Source: Phycisphaerales bacterium UBA2266
Lineage (GTDB): Bacteria > Planctomycetota > Phycisphaerae > Sedimentisphaerales > Anaerobacaceae
Direction: 5' to 3'
Assembly (NCBI GenBank): GCA_002347125.1
Contig: DDXG01000113.1
Location: forward strand, 1 to 8,503
DNA: 8,503 bases
Positions 5,953-8,503 of this stretch are shown here, in pieces. A program made the position numbers and the translations under genes. Below the pieces are notes generated by a model, which saw only the letters and a program-made list of their open reading frames with translations, was not told the origin of the DNA and did no database searches. Within the stretch, counting starts at the first letter, position 1, and each line of letters opens with the position of its first letter.

Positions 5953-8244
5953 TTACTCGAACATATCGCTGCCGCCGCTGCTCTTGCGCGACGAGGTGCT
6001 GGTCGGCGAACCGCGCGGGGGCGCCGGCGGTGGTCCACCCATACCCGGTCCGCCCCCCATGCCGCCGCTTGCCGCTGCCGCCGGCGCATCACGCCACTCC
6101 AGCTTGAAGTTCAGAATGAACCAGTGGTCGTTCTCCTGCAGGAGCCGCTCGCCTGTCCGAGGATTCACGACTTCCCGGCCCGATGCGTCCAACTGCGCCG
6201 TCTTGCTGATGATCTCCTTGGTCATCGGATCCAGCAGGACCCGCACCGCCTGGCCGCCCGGAATTGGACGCTCCTCCACCACACCGATCCCCATCGGCAT
6301 CTGGGCGTCCAGATCCACCGCACCGAACTCCGCCTTGAACTGCTCCGGATTCGTCACATCGTACACGGCGAACGGGCTGTTCCCGTCCCTCACAGTGTCA
6401 TCCAGATGCAGCAACCGGGTCATAAGACCCCAGCGAGCCGGATCCCGTTCGACGTTGTCCGGATGAACCAACTCCCCGATGGTCTTGTACGGACTGTAGC
6501 CGCTTATCGTCACCACGAATCCCTGTGTCTTCTCGGCGCCCGCCACACCACCCATCCCGCCAACCGGGCTGTACTGGGCGCCGTAGACCCGCGCCATCTC
6601 TTCCTCCATCATCATCAGATACTCGTCCTCGTACTGCGTCTCCGCCTCGCCGACCCTCTGCGTCGCGCTGCCCATGCGCTGCAGCGCCGTGTTCCCGAAT
6701 CTCGCCGACGGCAAATCATCCGAGTAGTAAATCGAAATCCCCGTTACGAAGAGCTGCTTGCGCTCCTTGCGGGGAATCCGCATCACGGCGCCGATATCCC
6801 CCTTGGCGAATGCCTGATACAGTCCCGCCTGCGCGGAGTTGTTCTTCTCATTGGGAAGCACCGAAAGCAGCAACTGTTGAACCTTCGGTATCGTATCCCG
6901 ATACTGGAAGGGCTTCATGTGCTTCTCGATAATGGCCTGCGAAGCCACCCCCCGCTGCTGCTGCTGTTCCAGATTATTCGCCGCCTCGTTGGCCCGCGTG
7001 ATGACCCGGTTGATGTCCTGCCGTAGCGGCTTGTTGCCCCGGTACAGCACCCCGTCCAGGATCGTCCGTCCCAGCGCCGCCACCGACGCCACCAGCAAAA
7101 CGCTCGCCGCGATCGTCAGCCACCGTGACTTGCCCGCCCACGCCAGCGATCGCGCCACCGCCGACGGCAGCAGATTACTGTTGATTTCGCCGTAACCCAG
7201 CGCCTGCACGCCGAGCCCATACACGACGCCGAAGTCGGCCACGTTCGCCGTGAACTTCGCCGCCGGCACTGTCGGCGCAAGCGACAAGCGTTTGAACGAA
7301 TCCGGCCGCTCCACCGGAATCTGCAGCGTCTGTTGGAGGTACTTCAACAGCCCGCGCAACTTCGTGCCGCCGCCCATCGCAATCACCCGCGTCAGCTTCA
7401 CGTTCGCATTGCTGCTCGTGTAGAACCCCAGCGACCGCTGCACCTCACTGGCCAGGTCCGTGAACACCGGCCGCATCGCCTGGAATATCTGCCGCGCGTA
7501 CTTGCTCACCGGCGCCGTGCGTTTGAGCTTCTCCGCCTTCATGAAATTGAGTTTGAACGTATCGGCGATCGCCCGCGTGAAGGCGTTTCCGCCGATCAGG
7601 ATGCACCGCTGCCACACGCCCGCCGGCGTACACACCACCAGGTCCGTGTTCTCGGCCCCTACATTCAACAGCACCACCGCCCGTTGCGCCGACCCCATCA
7701 GGTCCGGCCGGTCATGCAGCAGATAGTTGTACAGCGCCATGGGCGTCATCTGCACGTAACTGACGCCGATATCCTCGTTCTCGAACGGCTCCATCGCCGC
7801 GTTCACCACCTCGTTCTTGATGGCGAAGATCCCGACCTTTCGCTCCGGTTCGTCGTCGCCCGACATCATCTGGTACGACCACTGCACCTCGTTGATGTCG
7901 AACGGAATCTGCTGAACCGCCTCGAAACGAACGATCTCCGGGATCTTCCGCTTCTCAACCGGAGGAAGCGTGACGAACCGAGCGAAACTGTTCTGGCTCG
8001 GCACCGAGATGATCACCTCCGACTCATACAACTCCGGATGCCGCTCGCCCAACTGCCGCAGGCTCAGGGCGATCAGCTCGTCGCGCTCGGCCGCCCCGAT
8101 CCCGCTGCCGGCCAGAATCTTCCCGTGCCGAATCACATCGAACCCCTGCACCTGAATCACATCGTTGACGACCGTCAAATGCAGGGCCTTGAGCGAGTTG
8201 TTCCCCAAGTCTATCGCCCAGACCGATTCGGATTCATACGCCAT
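5953..8244 (-). CDS. pilM: PilM fused to a PilN-like membrane/periplasmic region (GspL-like architecture)
   Basis: First gene of the operon, 763 aa from the ATG at 8244. That start is chosen over the longer ATG at 8307 because GGAGG lies 6 nt upstream and the PilM fold begins directly (MAYESESVWAIDLGNNSLKA). The longer start would also lie inside the predicted untranslated leader. Residues 1-350 are the cytoplasmic actin-like PilM domain: phosphate-1 loop IDLGNNSLKA (11-20), the PilM signature VRFEAVQQIPFDINEV (105-120), phosphate-2 loop LLNVGAENTDL (192-202), GG at 218-219, AEKLKR (237-242) and adenosine motif MGGGTKLRGL (290-299). Then EINSNLLP (353-360), like the PilM-binding N-terminal peptide of PilN, a membrane span (about 375-396, WLTIAASVLLVASVAALGR), a Gln-rich coiled coil (about 405-435) and a periplasmic PilN-like part. 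A Gly/Pro/Ser tail (721-763) ends it. Its role is to anchor and couple the cytoplasmic and periplasmic parts of a type IV pilus or related secretion machine. GspL is the main alternative name. Confidence 0.88.
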   Translation of the reverse strand: MAYESESVWAIDLGNNSLKALHLTVVNDVIQVQGFDVIRHGKILAGSGIGAAERDELIALSLRQLGERHPELYESEVIISVPSQNSFARFVTLPPVEKRKIPEIVRFEAVQQIPFDINEVQWSYQMMSGDDEPERKVGIFAIKNEVVNAAMEPFENEDIGVSYVQMTPMALYNYLLHDRPDLMGSAQRAVVLLNVGAENTDLVVCTPAGVWQRCILIGGNAFTRAIADTFKLNFMKAEKLKRTAPVSKYARQIFQAMRPVFTDLASEVQRSLGFYTSSNANVKLTRVIAMGGGTKLRGLLKYLQQTLQIPVERPDSFKRLSLAPTVPAAKFTANVADFGVVYGLGVQALGYGEINSNLLPSAVARSLAWAGKSRWLTIAASVLLVASVAALGRTILDGVLYRGNKPLRQDINRVITRANEAANNLEQQQQRGVASQAIIEKHMKPFQYRDTIPKVQQLLLSVLPNEKNNSAQAGLYQAFAKGDIGAVMRIPRKERKQLFVTGISIYYSDDLPSARFGNTALQRMGSATQRVGEAETQYEDEYLMMMEEEMARVYGAQYSPVGGMGGVAGAEKTQGFVVTISGYSPYKTIGELVHPDNVERDPARWGLMTRLLHLDDTVRDGNSPFAVYDVTNPEQFKAEFGAVDLDAQMPMGIGVVEERPIPGGQAVRVLLDPMTKEIISKTAQLDASGREVVNPRTGERLLQENDHWFILNFKLEWRDAPAAAASGGMGGGPGMGGPPPAPPRGSPTSTSSRKSSGGSDMFE

Positions 8245-8250
8245 GACAAA

Positions 8251-8255
8251 CCTCC
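8251..8255 (-). promoter_or_regulatory. Strong Shine-Dalgarno that fixes the pilM start
   Basis: On the minus strand GGAGG stands 6 nt before the ATG at 8244. This is the best ribosome site in the window and decides against the upstream in-frame ATG at 8307, which would add 21 residues (MVRTPILNGQGSPRRRWWRFV minus its last) that look like translated leader. Confidence 0.85.
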
Positions 8256-8295
8256 ACCAGCGCCTGCGTGGTGATCCCTGACCGTTCAGAATGGG

Positions 8296-8305
8296 GGTCC
8301 GGACC
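8296..8305. promoter_or_regulatory. 10-bp perfect palindrome in the predicted leader
   Basis: GGTCCGGACC is a perfect inverted repeat about 20-30 nt downstream of the predicted transcription start and about 50 nt before the pilM ATG. Its position suits an operator for a dimeric repressor, but a 10-mer palindrome in GC-rich DNA may also arise by chance. Confidence 0.3.
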
Positions 8306-8329
8306 ACGGCCGAACACCCCGCCGCTGTT

Positions 8330-8358
8330 ATTATACCCGATCCACGGCCCTATAGCAA
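8330..8358 (-). promoter_or_regulatory. Sigma-70-type promoter of the pilus operon
   Basis: On the minus strand a perfect -10 hexamer TATAAT (8330-8335) is preceded by TTGCTA (8353-8358, 4 of 6 match to TTGACA) with an optimal 17-bp spacer. The transcription start is expected near 8323, giving a leader of about 80 nt. It lies directly upstream of the first gene of the operon, in an otherwise GC-rich setting where TATAAT is rare. Confidence 0.75.
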
Positions 8359-8360
8359 CC

Positions 8361-8503
8361 GCGAAAACACCCCAAGACCCGCATTTGCACACCCTCATCC
8401 CCCTCCGGATACCCCTACAATCCCCCCATCCCCGGCATTCCCCACGCACCACCCAGTACCTATACCCCGCCCCCCGCTCGACAGTTCATCCCCTGCCTCG
8501 TCT
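8361..8503. other. C-rich, strand-asymmetric stretch upstream of the operon promoter
   Basis: No gene is visible here. By hand count this 143-nt stretch has about 74 C but only about 17 G on the plus strand, so the minus strand carries a dozen runs of three or more G. It begins just behind the -35 box and continues to the window edge. It may be an upstream regulatory or structure-forming region; the next gene upstream is outside the window. Confidence 0.6.
8412..8443 (-). promoter_or_regulatory. Canonical G-quadruplex motif
   Basis: On the minus strand four G-runs of 4, 4, 6 and 4 are separated by loops of 6, 2 and 6 nt, which meets the standard G3+N1-7 rule. It sits about 54 bp upstream of the -35 box on the non-template strand of the pilus operon. 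Folding and function are untested. Confidence 0.5.

Noticed and set aside
5782..7026. 414-codon plus-strand frame opposite the pilM and pilO-like genes
   Set aside because: The product is rich in Arg, His, Leu and Pro and has no family features; it is a mirror of well-supported minus-strand genes.
8245..8307. N-terminal extension of PilM starting at the ATG at 8307
   Set aside because: The 21 added residues resemble no PilM N-terminus, whereas the ATG at 8244 has GGAGG at 6-nt spacing and starts at the fold boundary.
8234..8452. 72-codon minus-strand frame over the promoter region
   Set aside because: It overlaps the predicted promoter and leader, has no ribosome site that I can see, and encodes a Gly/Arg/Cys-rich product typical of G-rich non-coding DNA.
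1..8503. CRISPR array, tRNA, insertion sequence, toxin-antitoxin or defence genes
   Set aside because: I found no regularly spaced repeats, cloverleaf-like sequences, terminal inverted repeats with a transposase, or matching protein motifs.

Overview
The window (about 60% G+C by eye) comes from a bacterium that looks like a member of the Planctomycetes/PVC group. The evidence is a PilM-type pilus operon with very large, Gly/Pro/Thr-rich, single-span partner proteins, resembling the PVC pilus locus best known from Akkermansia (Amuc_1098-1102), next to a plant-glycan-type glycosidase. The assignment is an inference; no rRNA or other phylogenetic marker is present.

Layout: (1) positions 1-2478, plus strand, hold a family-GH2 beta-mannosidase whose N-terminus lies outside the window. 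(2) Positions 2479-2570 are a short convergent intergenic gap with a small degenerate GTATC/ATCCGG repeat. (3) Positions 2571-8244, minus strand, hold three genes read in the order 8244 -> 2571, separated by only 37 and 39 nt, so almost certainly one operon. The first encodes a PilM fused to a PilN-like membrane and periplasmic part (763 aa). The second is a PilO/Amuc_1100-like bitopic protein (436 aa). The third is a bitopic protein (664 aa) with a PilN/O-like module, a coiled coil, a Thr/Arg/Gly linker and a fibronectin-III-like region. (4) Positions 8245-8503 are the operon's control region: a strong Shine-Dalgarno, a sigma-70-type promoter (TTGCTA, 17 bp, TATAAT), a 10-bp perfect palindrome in the predicted leader, and upstream a strongly C-rich (G-rich on the transcribed-sense strand) stretch with a canonical G-quadruplex motif.

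How the genes work together: in type IV pili and type II secretion, PilM (cytoplasmic, actin-like ATPase fold) binds the NLLP-type N-terminal peptide of PilN, and PilN pairs with PilO through ferredoxin-like periplasmic domains. Here the PilM domain and the NLLP-type peptide are on one chain, giving a GspL-like architecture. The two downstream proteins would supply the remaining single-span periplasmic partners. No PilP lipoprotein, secretin (PilQ), pilin or motor ATPase is in the window. The beta-mannosidase converges on this operon and shows no functional link to it.

No RNA gene, insertion sequence, CRISPR array or tRNA was recognised. The strongest point of novelty is the rebuilt inner-membrane alignment complex: a fused PilM-PilN plus two oversized, poorly characterised partners.
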